Below are positions 15,138 to 20,857 of a stretch of 31,276 bases of DNA, piece after piece. The position numbers were made by a program, and so were the translations under genes. Each line of letters begins with the position of its first letter. Position 1 is the first letter of the stretch. The notes under the pieces were generated by a model. That model was not told the DNA's origin. It searched no databases and was given only the letters and a program-made list of their open reading frames with translations. This DNA is from a virus: positions 1 to 31,276 of IMG/VR virus record IMGVR_UViG_3300009161_000156, one strand, 5' to 3'.

Positions 15138-16048
15138 GTACCCGGCCCGGTCAGGTCTAGCGGCGGCAGGAAGTCGAGGGCCGACTCGACCCCGGTGATT
15201 CGCTCGTCGTAGTAGTGGGTCTCGGCCATTTCCTCAGAGGAGTGCCCGAGCTGTTTCTTGGCCGACTTGCCGGCCAGCTTGAGGTATGACGCAGTCGATT
15301 TGCGGATGCTGTGAAACGGGTGGTACGGGACCCCGGCCGTGCGGCACAGCACCTTGAGGCTGGCATAGCAGCTCAAAATCTTCCGATCCTCCAGCCAAGG
15401 CCATACCAGGGCGTCCGCCGGGCCTTGATGCACAGCCATGAGCCGGGCCAGCTCGGGCGTGATCTGCCGCGTAATCGTCTCCTGGCGGCCCTTGCGGGTT
15501 GCTGCGAGAAACGTGATGGTGCACCGCTCCAGATCGACCTCGCGCCACCGCAGGGCCAGCACGGCCCCGATACGCTCGCCGGTCTGGAACATGGCCTGCA
15601 ATTTCGTCAGCCAGTACCAGGCGGCCGGCTTGCCCGCTACGAGGCCCTTGCGATGCCGGGCGGCTCTGACCAGGGCGCTGAGCTCGTCGACCGTGTAGGC
15701 CACAGGGCGGGGCTTGGGAACGCGGGGACGGGCGTAGTCGGGGAACTCGAGCAGCTCGCCGTTGGTCTTCTTCCAGCGCTTTTTGGCGAGCCAAGTCCAC
15801 AGGCTTCGCAGGTGGGCAGAGTCTTTTGCGAGGCTCGCCGGGCTAATCATCTTGAACCTGCTATGCTGCGTCGTCTGACGCCAGCGCAGGAACTTGGCCG
15901 CGGTCAGGTCGTCGAGATCATCGACGGTCGGCTCGTGGCCCAGAAAGTCGCGGAATCGGTCGAGCGTTGCCTCGTACATGGCAACGGTCCTGTCGCACAG
16001 ATTCTTCAGCGGCGCGACTCGGTCTAGCAGTAGTTCTCGCAGGGTCAT
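15134..16048 (-). CDS. int: Tyrosine recombinase (phage integrase)
   Basis: A 304-residue integrase that inserts the phage genome into the host chromosome. The N-terminal core-binding (SAM-like) domain covers about residues 15-90. The catalytic domain has all key residues: Arg159 in TGERIGAVLALRW, Lys186 in the beta-hairpin, His246 and Arg249 in HSIRKS, His269 in LGHSS and the nucleophile at Tyr279 or Tyr280 in THYYDER. The ATG has AGGAG six to seven bases upstream. It runs opposite to nearly all other genes, and its promoter region faces the control region. The host attachment site could not be identified. Confidence 0.93.
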   Translation of the reverse strand: MTLRELLLDRVAPLKNLCDRTVAMYEATLDRFRDFLGHEPTVDDLDDLTAAKFLRWRQTTQHSRFKMISPASLAKDSAHLRSLWTWLAKKRWKKTNGELLEFPDYARPRVPKPRPVAYTVDELSALVRAARHRKGLVAGKPAAWYWLTKLQAMFQTGERIGAVLALRWREVDLERCTITFLAATRKGRQETITRQITPELARLMAVHQGPADALVWPWLEDRKILSCYASLKVLCRTAGVPYHPFHSIRKSTASYLKLAGKSAKKQLGHSSEEMAETHYYDERITGVESALDFLPPLDLTGPGT

Positions 16049-16078
16049 TCGGCGTCTCCTTTTTTGCCAAGGGACGCT

Positions 16079-16106
16079 AGTTTACGGTACGTGTACAGTT
16101 GTCCAA
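16079..16106 (-). promoter_or_regulatory. Putative integrase promoter
   Basis: On the minus strand, TTGGAC (16106-16101) is followed after 16 bases by TAAACT (16084-16079), a good match to a sigma-70 promoter. Transcription would start near 16072 and cross the AGGAGA ribosome site at 16060-16055 before the integrase ATG. The spacer contains GTAC-GT-GTAC, a small dyad that could bind a regulator. Confidence 0.55.
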
Positions 16107-16122
16107 TCTGCACCCCGTCCGC

Positions 16123-16153
16123 TGGAACAATCTGCCCTTGGCGGGCTGTTCCA
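16123..16153. promoter_or_regulatory. Inverted repeat TGGAACA-N17-TGTTCCA
   Basis: TGGAACA at 16123-16129 and TGTTCCA at 16147-16153 are exact reverse complements separated by 17 bases. Next to it the palindrome CTGTACAG lies at 16156-16163. The block sits between the divergent integrase promoter and the excisionase-like gene, where operator and recombinase-arm sites are usual. The protein that binds is unknown. Confidence 0.45.
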
Positions 16154-16253
16154 TACTGTACAGACTTTCGAGTGCGAGGGGCAATGCGAGATGCCGGCGG
16201 CGTCGTTTCGGACGTGCTGCCGGCGACGTGCGAAGAGTTGGCTTCTCGGCGGT

Positions 16254-16281
16254 TTGACTCACCTAACGCTGTCGATACATT
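16254..16281 (+). promoter_or_regulatory. Promoter A of the control region
   Basis: TTGACT at 16254-16259 and TACATT at 16276-16281 with a 16-base spacer. The expected start of transcription is near 16288, almost on the ATG at 16289, so the excisionase-like gene may have a leaderless mRNA. Bases 16263-16278 are one copy of a 16-bp element repeated at 16579-16594 and 16725-16740. Confidence 0.55.
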
Positions 16282-16288
16282 CTGGGGC

Positions 16289-16534
16289 ATGGTTGTGGCA
16301 TCGCCGGACAAAGAGTGGCTGACAGTTGCCGAGGCCGCAGAGGCCGCCGGCTGCACCGTCGGCTGGATCCGACTGCTTCTGGGGCGGGGCGACCTTGCCG
16401 GCTGGAAGGCTGGCGAGCGGGCGTGGCTGGTCGACGCGGGAGCAGCTCGAGCCCTACGCGGCTCGCTGTCCGTCCGCAGCGTAGGCCAGCGCGAGGCCCC
16501 AAAGCCCATCCGCAAACGCCGGAAATCTCGGTAG
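16289..16534 (+). CDS. Excisionase-like helix-turn-helix protein
   Basis: An 81-residue DNA-binding protein. EWLTVAEAAEAAGCTVGWIRLLLGRGDLAGWKAGERAWLVD (split here only for naming: residues about 8-48) is the pattern of MerR/excisionase-type winged helix domains, with the recognition helix at TVGWIRLLL. The tail is basic (PIRKRRKSR). Such proteins direct integrase towards excision or act as small repressors. The frame is open back to 16064; an ATG at 16184 with GAGGGG before it would add 35 residues without domain similarity. I prefer 16289 because the domain starts there and promoter A points to it. Confidence 0.65.
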   Translation: MVVASPDKEWLTVAEAAEAAGCTVGWIRLLLGRGDLAGWKAGERAWLVDAGAARALRGSLSVRSVGQREAPKPIRKRRKSR

Positions 16535-16567
16535 TCTGTGCCGTCCAAAAATCTGAGGCGGGTGTTC

Positions 16568-16597
16568 TTGACTGCGAACTAACGATAACGCTACTGT
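16568..16597 (+). promoter_or_regulatory. Promoter B of the control region
   Basis: TTGACT at 16568-16573 and TACTGT at 16592-16597, spacer 18 bases. A copy of the 16-bp repeated element (16579-16594) overlaps the spacer and the -10 region. The start point would fall near 16604, at the edge of the 17-bp palindrome. The likely target is the micro-ORF at 16648. Confidence 0.45.
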
Positions 16598-16627
16598 GCC
16601 GCTCGTCATCACGGTGATGACAGGCAC
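16596..16627. promoter_or_regulatory. Perfect palindrome GTCATCAC-G-GTGATGAC, hairpin/operator
   Basis: Bases 16605-16621 form a perfect 8-bp dyad around a single G, typical in size for a dimeric repressor site. The flanks GTGCC (16596-16600) and GGCAC (16623-16627) pair as well, so in RNA the whole block can fold as a strong hairpin. It lies at the predicted start of the promoter B transcript, where binding would block transcription. Confidence 0.6.
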
Positions 16628-16647
16628 GGCCCGACACAGGTGGTGCG

Positions 16648-16719
16648 ATGAACGCTGAGGTCTGGTTCGAGCTGTTGCTGGTAGTGCTGCGGATCTTCGC
16701 CGCGGGCCAGCTTGGTTGA
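16648..16719 (+). CDS. Micro-ORF, 23-residue hydrophobic peptide
   Basis: A possible 23-residue peptide with a hydrophobic core (WFELLLVVLRIFAA) that could be a short membrane helix. AGGTGG lies six bases before the ATG. It is placed between the palindrome at 16605 and promoter C, whose TTGAGT overlaps its stop. Peptides of this size in control regions may be leader peptides or small regulators, but the reading frame is too short to prove coding. Confidence 0.35.
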   Translation: MNAEVWFELLLVVLRIFAAGQLG

Positions 16720-16743
16720 GTGAACTAACGCTAGCGATACGGA
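16716..16743 (+). promoter_or_regulatory. Promoter C of the control region
   Basis: TTGAGT at 16716-16721, a 16-base spacer and TACGGA at 16738-16743. Its spacer contains the 16-bp repeated element (16725-16740), placed nine bases from the TTGA hexamer start exactly as in promoter A. The -10 match is weak, so the repeated element may matter more as a protein-binding site. Confidence 0.4.
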
Positions 16744-16799
16744 ATGGTGTACACGGATTCGACTTTGCAAACTCTTGTTTTGCGGCCGTTTTTGCCTGC

Positions 16800-16827
16800 T
16801 TGACTCTTCAAGGAACAGACGTACAGT
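16800..16827 (+). promoter_or_regulatory. Promoter D, before the gene at 16858
   Basis: TTGACT at 16800-16805, a 16-base spacer, and TACAGT at 16822-16827. The -10 lies inside GTAC-A-GTAC (16821-16829), a small dyad related to the TGTACAG sites near the integrase promoter. The predicted start near 16834 leaves a normal leader with AGGAGG at 16844-16849 before the ATG at 16858. Confidence 0.55.
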
Positions 16828-16857
16828 ACGCAACCCAAACCGCAGGAGGCACCCACG

Positions 16858-17220
16858 ATGAGTACCGATCCCCACCACCGCGAAGCCGCTGCCGCTGAGG
16901 CCGCTATGGCTGAGATGTACGGCAGTGTGTGGAAGCCCAAGCCCGGCGATCGCGTCCGCTGCCCGCGAGCTTTTGGCGGCGGCTACCAGGAGGGCACCGT
17001 GCATGGCCCGGAGGACGGGGCATTTCTCGTCAACACGCCCGAGGGCCGACTGCTCATGTACCTCGAGGAGCTCGAGCGGATCGTCGAGCCGTGCCGCATC
17101 AACACGCCGCTGTCCACGCCCGGGAAGCCCGGCAGTCACAACGCCGCTGCGGCCCGCAAGGCCGGCTGTGAGGACGAGCACGATAACGCCATGCGGGCTC
17201 GGTACGGCGAGGGCTGGTAA
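16858..17220 (+). CDS. Hypothetical early protein
   Basis: A 120-residue protein, first gene after promoter D, with a good ribosome site (AGGAGG). The N-terminus is an alanine/glutamate helix; the middle (KPKPGDRVRCPRAFGGGYQEGTV followed by GAFLVNTPEGRLLMYLEELERI) looks like a small SH3-like or KOW-like barrel that binds nucleic acid or protein. The C-terminal part is polar and likely disordered. No family recognised. As an early gene next to the control region it may act in host takeover or regulation. Confidence 0.72.
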   Translation: MSTDPHHREAAAAEAAMAEMYGSVWKPKPGDRVRCPRAFGGGYQEGTVHGPEDGAFLVNTPEGRLLMYLEELERIVEPCRINTPLSTPGKPGSHNAAAARKAGCEDEHDNAMRARYGEGW

Positions 17221-17250
17221 CGCACAAAACGGCTGGAATTGCTGGGCATT

Positions 17251-17265
17251 TGGCACGAGACTTGC
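17251..17265 (+). promoter_or_regulatory. Sigma-54 (RpoN) type promoter before recT
   Basis: TGGCACG at 17251-17257, four bases (AGAC), TTGC at 17262-17265: an exact match to the -24/-12 consensus TGGCACG-N4-TTGC, with ten bases between GG and GC. Predicted start near 17277, at the end of the following C tract. It lies in the 232-base gap before the recT operon. Sigma-54 promoters need an activator ATPase, none of which is encoded here, so a host activator would be required. No clear enhancer was seen. Confidence 0.6.
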
Positions 17266-17275
17266 CCCCCCCCCC
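17265..17275 (+). repeat. Poly-C tract of 11
   Basis: Eleven consecutive C residues directly after the sigma-54-type -12 element, followed by a T-rich segment and by CCCC-AAA-GGGG, a small hairpin. Homopolymers of this length are prone to slippage, so its length may vary in the population or be a sequencing error. The remaining part of the gap 17276-17452 shows no gene. Confidence 0.85.
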
Positions 17276-17452
17276 AACCTTTTTATTCTTGGCCCCCCAA
17301 AGGGGTCTGTACACAACCGCACGCCTCGCAAGAGGGAATCAACCACCACAAAAACGGAGACCCGGTGGAACCGGGGACGCAGGGACGCACAGTGCCGCTG
17401 AGCCAGGACGGTGACGCGGCTTTCCAGATTCCAGAAAACGGAAAGGACACCA

Positions 17453-18142
17453 ATGACCACACAGATCGCAACCACGCAGGACCGCAAGAGCATTTTGCTC
17501 TCAATGGCTACCAAGTTCGGCATGGAGCCGGCCGCCTTCGAGCAGACCGTCAGGGCAACCTGCGGCTGCGACAAGGCGACCAAGGAGCAGTTCGCTGCCT
17601 TCCTGCTGGTGGCTAACGAGTACGGGCTGAACCCGGTGACCCGCGAGATCTACGCCTTCCCGACGCGGGGCGGCGGCATCCAGCCCATCGTCGGCATCGA
17701 CGGGTGGATGACGATGGCGAACAACCACGCGGCCTACGACGGCATCACGTTCGTGGACCGTCTCAGCGATGACGGCCAGCTCGTCGCCATCACGGCGCAG
17801 GTGCACCGCAAGGACCGGGCCCACCCGGTCGAGGTCACCGAGTACCTGGCCGAGTGCAGGCAGGGCACGGAACCGTGGAAGAAGTGGCCGGCCCGGATGC
17901 TGCGGCACAAGGCCGCGATTCAGGCGATCCGCTACGCCTTCGGGTTCTCGGGCATCGTCGACCCGGATGAGGCCGACCGCATGCGGCCCAGCCCTAGCGT
18001 CCGCGTGACGTTCAATAGCGAGGAGCCCGCCCAGCACCGGCGCTACGCCGGCAAGCCGGCCGTTGCGGCCCTCACCGTCGAGGCCGGTGACAGCGGCACG
18101 GACTTTCCGCACGAGGCTGCCGACAGCGAGGTGACGGCATGA
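17453..18142 (+). CDS. RecT/Bet-family single-strand annealing protein
   Basis: A 229-residue recombinase that binds single-stranded DNA and anneals complementary strands during phage recombination. The Bet/RecT family pattern is clear: KEQFAAFLLVANEYGLNPVTREIYAFP at about residues 45-70, IQPIVGIDGWMTMAN at about 78-92, and WPARMLRHKAAIQAIRYAFGF followed by GIVDPDEADRM. The C-terminus is acidic and disordered. No matching exonuclease gene is obvious. ATG at 17453 follows GGAAAGGA. Transcription is probably from the sigma-54-type site upstream. Confidence 0.9.
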   Translation: MTTQIATTQDRKSILLSMATKFGMEPAAFEQTVRATCGCDKATKEQFAAFLLVANEYGLNPVTREIYAFPTRGGGIQPIVGIDGWMTMANNHAAYDGITFVDRLSDDGQLVAITAQVHRKDRAHPVEVTEYLAECRQGTEPWKKWPARMLRHKAAIQAIRYAFGFSGIVDPDEADRMRPSPSVRVTFNSEEPAQHRRYAGKPAVAALTVEAGDSGTDFPHEAADSEVTA

Positions 18143-18306
18143 GCGACCAAAACGCACTGGCCGCCCGCTCGATCGCCAAGGTGATGCGGCTTGCTTTGTC
18201 CCAGAACGAGCAGACGCCTGCTGAAGAGCTGCTGTCGTTTCGCACGCTGTGCGAAGTGGCTCTGCCTGTGCTCGAGCAGGTCGCCGCACAGGAGGAGTCC
18301 GACTGA
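18139..18306 (+). CDS. Small hypothetical protein
   Basis: A 55-residue protein whose ATG overlaps the recT stop (ATGA) and whose stop overlaps the next start. It is predicted helical: SIAKVMRLALSQ, then EELLSFRTLCEVALPVLEQVAAQEE. No motif is visible. The coupling to recT suggests a role in recombination or simply co-expression. No family recognised. Confidence 0.65.
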   Translation: MSDQNALAARSIAKVMRLALSQNEQTPAEELLSFRTLCEVALPVLEQVAAQEESD

Positions 18307-18548
18307 TGGCGATCTACGTGAACACCACCGAGAGGCTGACGCACGAAGACGTTGCCAAACGGCTGGCAAGCATCGGGCAGCCGAAGCTGGCAACCGCCGT
18401 CAGGCGGCTTGGCGAGGACGCTGACGACCAGGCGAGCCGGTACGCCAGCCTGCTCAGCGAATACACGCGAATCGTCAACAGCATGGCCGGGCCACGGCCA
18501 TCGACGCTGCCAGTGTCATACAAACCCGGACCAATGAGCGACGGCTAG
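18306..18548 (+). CDS. Small hypothetical protein
   Basis: An 80-residue protein starting at the ATG that shares bases with the previous TGA. The N-terminus (MAIYVNTTERLTHEDVAKRLASIGQ) and the following helix (ATAVRRLGEDADDQASRYASLLSEYTRIV) suggest a small alpha-helical fold; the C-terminus is proline-rich. No motif or family recognised. It is the last gene before the 135-base gap that holds the tRNA-like sequence. Confidence 0.65.
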   Translation: MAIYVNTTERLTHEDVAKRLASIGQPKLATAVRRLGEDADDQASRYASLLSEYTRIVNSMAGPRPSTLPVSYKPGPMSDG

Positions 18549-18596
18549 CAGACAAACCGCTGCGCCGCGTGTTGCTTCCACGCTGGCCGCAGCTGA

Positions 18597-18661
18597 CTCA
18601 CGAGCGAGTGCGGAGGCGGGCTCATAACCCGCAACTCGTCGGCGCGACTCCGGCGGCGTGA
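18597..18661 (+). tRNA. Degenerate initiator-tRNA-like sequence (anticodon CAT)
   Basis: The block keeps the hallmark of bacterial tRNA-fMet: an anticodon arm with stem GCGGG/CCCGC (18616-18620, 18628-18632) and loop CTCATAA, including the three G-C pairs specific to initiator tRNA. A five-base variable loop and a T stem GTCGG/CCGGC (18638-18642, 18650-18654) follow, identical to the T stem of E. coli tRNA-fMet. The T loop is CGCGACT rather than TTCRANY. CTCACG (18597-18602) can pair with CGTGAG (18657-18662) as an acceptor stem. Only about 13 bases separate this from the anticodon stem, so the D arm is missing. Probably a remnant or a tRNA mimic rather than a working tRNA. Confidence 0.45.
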
Positions 18662-18683
18662 GCTTGAACCAAGGATGGCAATC

Positions 18684-18995
18684 ATGAGCGACTACTACAG
18701 CGAGAGCGTGGCGGATCTGCCGCTCTTCAGGCGCACCGATCCGGTGACGTCGAAGATCGCCGGCACCATGGCCCGCGAGTTTCGCGGCGACCATGAGCGG
18801 AAGATCCTCGAGGCGCTGGCCGCTGGGCCGGGAACCAAGGACGAGATCGCCGGCCGCTGCGGGTTGAGCGAGCAGCAGGTCGCACGTCGCATGCACGGGC
18901 TCGCACGGGCCGGGCTGGTGGAGACGACGGGCACGACCAGGCCGAGCGCGAGCGGAAGGCCGGAGCGGGTGTGGAGGGCAAGGGCATGCCGTTAG
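18684..18995 (+). CDS. Winged-helix DNA-binding protein
   Basis: A 103-residue protein with a winged helix-turn-helix. The segment FRGDHERKILEALAAGPGTKDEIAGRCGLSEQQVARRMHGL (residues about 32-72) has the helix-turn-helix with recognition helix SEQQVARRMHGL, and RAGLVETTGTTRPSASGRPERVWR is the wing. This DPVTSKIA...GPGTKDEIA pattern is common in phage early regions and probably controls transcription or replication. ATG 18684 is preferred over 18675 because AAGGA lies eight bases before it. It follows the tRNA-like sequence by 22 bases. Confidence 0.75.
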   Translation: MSDYYSESVADLPLFRRTDPVTSKIAGTMAREFRGDHERKILEALAAGPGTKDEIAGRCGLSEQQVARRMHGLARAGLVETTGTTRPSASGRPERVWRARACR

Positions 18996-19663
18996 TGATC
19001 GCCGTCTGGCCGAACAACACGATCAGCATACTTCGCGCTCCTTTCGGGTTCACCATGCTTCATTTGTTTGCGTTGATAGACCACGAGGCAAGTCCATTGG
19101 ACGCGACCTGTTATCAGGTTGCCTCCGATGATGATGGGATGCACATTACTTTTGATTGGAAGCATTTGGATGACGGCACAAAAGTCACACCAGATTCTTC
19201 TGACGTGGTGATAGGGAAACTGTTTGGAAAAATCAAAAAGTTGCCTTGGCCTGATGACATTCTGAAGCAATGGATGCGCGAACTGTCGCACAACTCAAGA
19301 CGTCAAGACCATATGGAGAGATCGCGGTTTTTGTTTGCTGACGAGATACCAAAGTTTCCGTCCGCTCCAACGCCTACGCACAGCGTTTGCGATGTGCGAC
19401 GAATGCGTCCGTTCTGTGGCGTTTACTTCGCGTTTAACGAAGACGGCAGTTGCCATTACGTTGGCGAGTCAGAAGACGTAACAAAGCGTGTTAGCAAGTC
19501 TCGTCCTGAAATTGCAGACAGGATGATTGGACTGATCGAGTGCATGCCGCACGACAGGAAGCGAATCGAAGCCTACTTCGTGGCATTGCTCGATCCGCCT
19601 GGGAATGCCGCTTCGTCGCATCGCATGAAGCAGAAGGAGGCCACGGATGGCACGGAAGCCTGA
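18986..19663 (+). CDS. GIY-YIG nuclease-domain protein
   Basis: A 225-residue protein. The C-terminal domain has the GIY-YIG elements: GVYF (145-148), HYVGES (157-162), Arg168 in VTKRV and Glu195 in RIEAYFVALLDPPGN, the pattern of the catalytic Arg and Glu. GIY-YIG enzymes cut DNA and include homing endonucleases and repair nucleases. The N-terminal 130 residues are not recognised. The DNA of this gene is clearly richer in A and T than its neighbours, suggesting recent transfer. It starts at ATG 18986 with GAGGGCAAGG before it and overlaps the genes on both sides. Confidence 0.72.
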   Translation: MPLVIAVWPNNTISILRAPFGFTMLHLFALIDHEASPLDATCYQVASDDDGMHITFDWKHLDDGTKVTPDSSDVVIGKLFGKIKKLPWPDDILKQWMRELSHNSRRQDHMERSRFLFADEIPKFPSAPTPTHSVCDVRRMRPFCGVYFAFNEDGSCHYVGESEDVTKRVSKSRPEIADRMIGLIECMPHDRKRIEAYFVALLDPPGNAASSHRMKQKEATDGTEA

Positions 19664-20390
19664 TAGCCACCACGTCCTTCCGCTGTGGTGCGACGATCTA
19701 ATCGCGTCAACCGTGGACATGACTCCAGCGTGCTTCGGCGCGTACATGCGGCTGCTCTGCTACGCCTGGACACGGGGCGGCATCCCCGATGACGAGGCTG
19801 CCTGCAGCCGCATCTCTGGCGGTCTCGAGTCTGGCGACTGGCAGTCGATCCGCGGTCGTCTCATGCAGCTGGATGACGGCAGGCTGACGCACCAGCGGCT
19901 AGAGCTCGAGCGTCTGGCAGTTGCAGAGATCCGAGAAAAGCGGTCGCTTGCTGGACGAATGGGCGGCAGGCCGAAAGCAAACGAAAAGCAAAACGAAAGC
20001 AAAACGAAAGCCCCTAATCCTTCCCCTAGCCTTCCCGTAAGAGAAAACACACACACACACACACCGGCCGGGCAGGATGACTTTCGCAAGCCAGGCTGGG
20101 CAGCCGACGAGTGGGAACGGTTTGCGGCCGCCTGGAACCTCACGCAGCGGGCTGAGCCGTGGCCGCACCTGACGGCCCCTGATGGCTGGGCCGACCTGGC
20201 CGCCACGCCTGGGTGGCTGCAGCGAGCCGGCGAGGCGCTGGCCCGCCTGCCCAGCCGCCAGTACTTCGACCGGCCGCTGCCGGTGACGAGGTTCTTTGAC
20301 TACGTGGACAGGATCAGGGCCGGCGAGTTCGCCGACCCCAAGACCAATGCTCGAGCCCGTGGCCGTCAACCAGCAGGAGGGAACCTGTGA
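19647..20390 (+). CDS. DUF1376-type protein, possible replication initiator
   Basis: A 247-residue protein whose N-terminal 100 residues match DUF1376 (YdaU-like): HHVLPLWCDDLIASTVDMTPACFGAYMRLLCYAWTRGGIPDD region, then LMQLDDGRLTHQRLELE. Such proteins occupy the place of replication initiators in many temperate phages. The middle (about 105-150) is a low-complexity linker encoded by iterated repeats and an AC tract. The C-terminal part (WERFAAAWNLTQ, RLPSRQYFDRPLPVTRFFDYVDRI) is a second domain seen in related phage proteins. AAGGAGG lies upstream of the ATG. Confidence 0.78.
   Translation: MARKPDSHHVLPLWCDDLIASTVDMTPACFGAYMRLLCYAWTRGGIPDDEAACSRISGGLESGDWQSIRGRLMQLDDGRLTHQRLELERLAVAEIREKRSLAGRMGGRPKANEKQNESKTKAPNPSPSLPVRENTHTHTPAGQDDFRKPGWAADEWERFAAAWNLTQRAEPWPHLTAPDGWADLAATPGWLQRAGEALARLPSRQYFDRPLPVTRFFDYVDRIRAGEFADPKTNARARGRQPAGGNL
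19972..20012 (+). repeat. Iterons CGAAAGCAAAA inside the DUF1376 gene
   Basis: Tandem direct repeats of about 11 bases: CGAAAGCAAA (19972-19981), CGAAAAGCAAAA (19982-19993), CGAAAGCAAAA (19994-20004) and the partial CGAAAGCC (20005-20012). Iterons inside a replication initiator gene are the layout of the lambda origin in gene O, so this is a candidate replication origin. Confidence 0.55.
20047..20064 (+). repeat. Dinucleotide repeat (AC)9
   Basis: Nine copies of AC, encoding alternating Thr-His in the linker of the DUF1376 protein, 34 bases after the iterons. An alternating purine-pyrimidine tract is easily distorted and could add to DNA unwinding at an origin, or be simple linker expansion. 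Confidence 0.9.
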
Positions 20391-20857
20391 GAACGTGGGA
20401 CGAAAACCGTGTGGCCATAAACCAGCTGTGGCCAAAGTGCGAGTGGACTGATGAAGAGCGGAAGCTGATGCACGATGACCTTGAGCCTCTTGATCAAGAC
20501 TTGCTGTACGACGCAATACGTAACGTCAAGCGGAACAACGACACGCTGTACCCACAGTTGAAATGGTTCCGTGAAGAGTACCGGCATCTTGAGCGACTTC
20601 GCCGATTCCACGACAGCCGCAAGGTGAAGGGTTCAGACGAGCAGCGTGACGTGACTCGAATCGACAAGGCCGCTGACGAAAAGATGGCGGCCGATATCCG
20701 CGCTGTCATAGAGACGCTCATTCCATCTCAGTGGCAAGAGGGCGTGGACTTGATCGCCCAGAAGGCGCACGACAAGCAGATTGAGCTGGCTACTGCATAC
20801 AGGCTTGGCCGCTACCTCAATGAGCGGCTCGGAATGAATCAAGGGGGGAGCATCTAG
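20387..20857 (+). CDS. Hypothetical replication-region protein
   Basis: A 156-residue protein starting with GTG after AGGAGG, overlapping the DUF1376 stop. The N-terminal half has spaced tryptophans and acidic residues (INQLWPKCEWTDEERKLMHDDLEPLDQDLLYDAI), a pattern found in phage proteins located after replication initiators. The C-terminal half is helical and charged. Position suggests a helicase-loader or replication accessory role, which cannot be shown from motifs: no Walker box is present. Family not recognised. Confidence 0.72.
   Translation: MRTWDENRVAINQLWPKCEWTDEERKLMHDDLEPLDQDLLYDAIRNVKRNNDTLYPQLKWFREEYRHLERLRRFHDSRKVKGSDEQRDVTRIDKAADEKMAADIRAVIETLIPSQWQEGVDLIAQKAHDKQIELATAYRLGRYLNERLGMNQGGSI

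Noticed and set aside
16123-16163. Classical LexA box (CTGT-N8-ACAG)
   Set aside because: CTGT and ACAG occur here but with ten bases between them, not eight, so no standard SOS box is claimed.
16064-16288. Upstream extension of the excisionase-like gene
   Set aside because: The extra residues show no domain and cover promoter and dyad sequences; the start at 16289 fits the HTH domain better.
16744-16803. Nineteen-codon frame after promoter C
   Set aside because: No ribosome site and no plausible peptide features; it runs through promoter D.
18597-18661. tRNA-like block as the attP core
   Set aside because: It is about 2.5 kb from the integrase, and its T loop (CGCGACT) could not be identical to a working host tRNA gene, which attP requires.
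20047-20064. CRISPR-like or other repeat array near the AC tract
   Set aside because: Only a dinucleotide repeat and short iterons are present; no spaced direct repeats of CRISPR type occur anywhere in the window.
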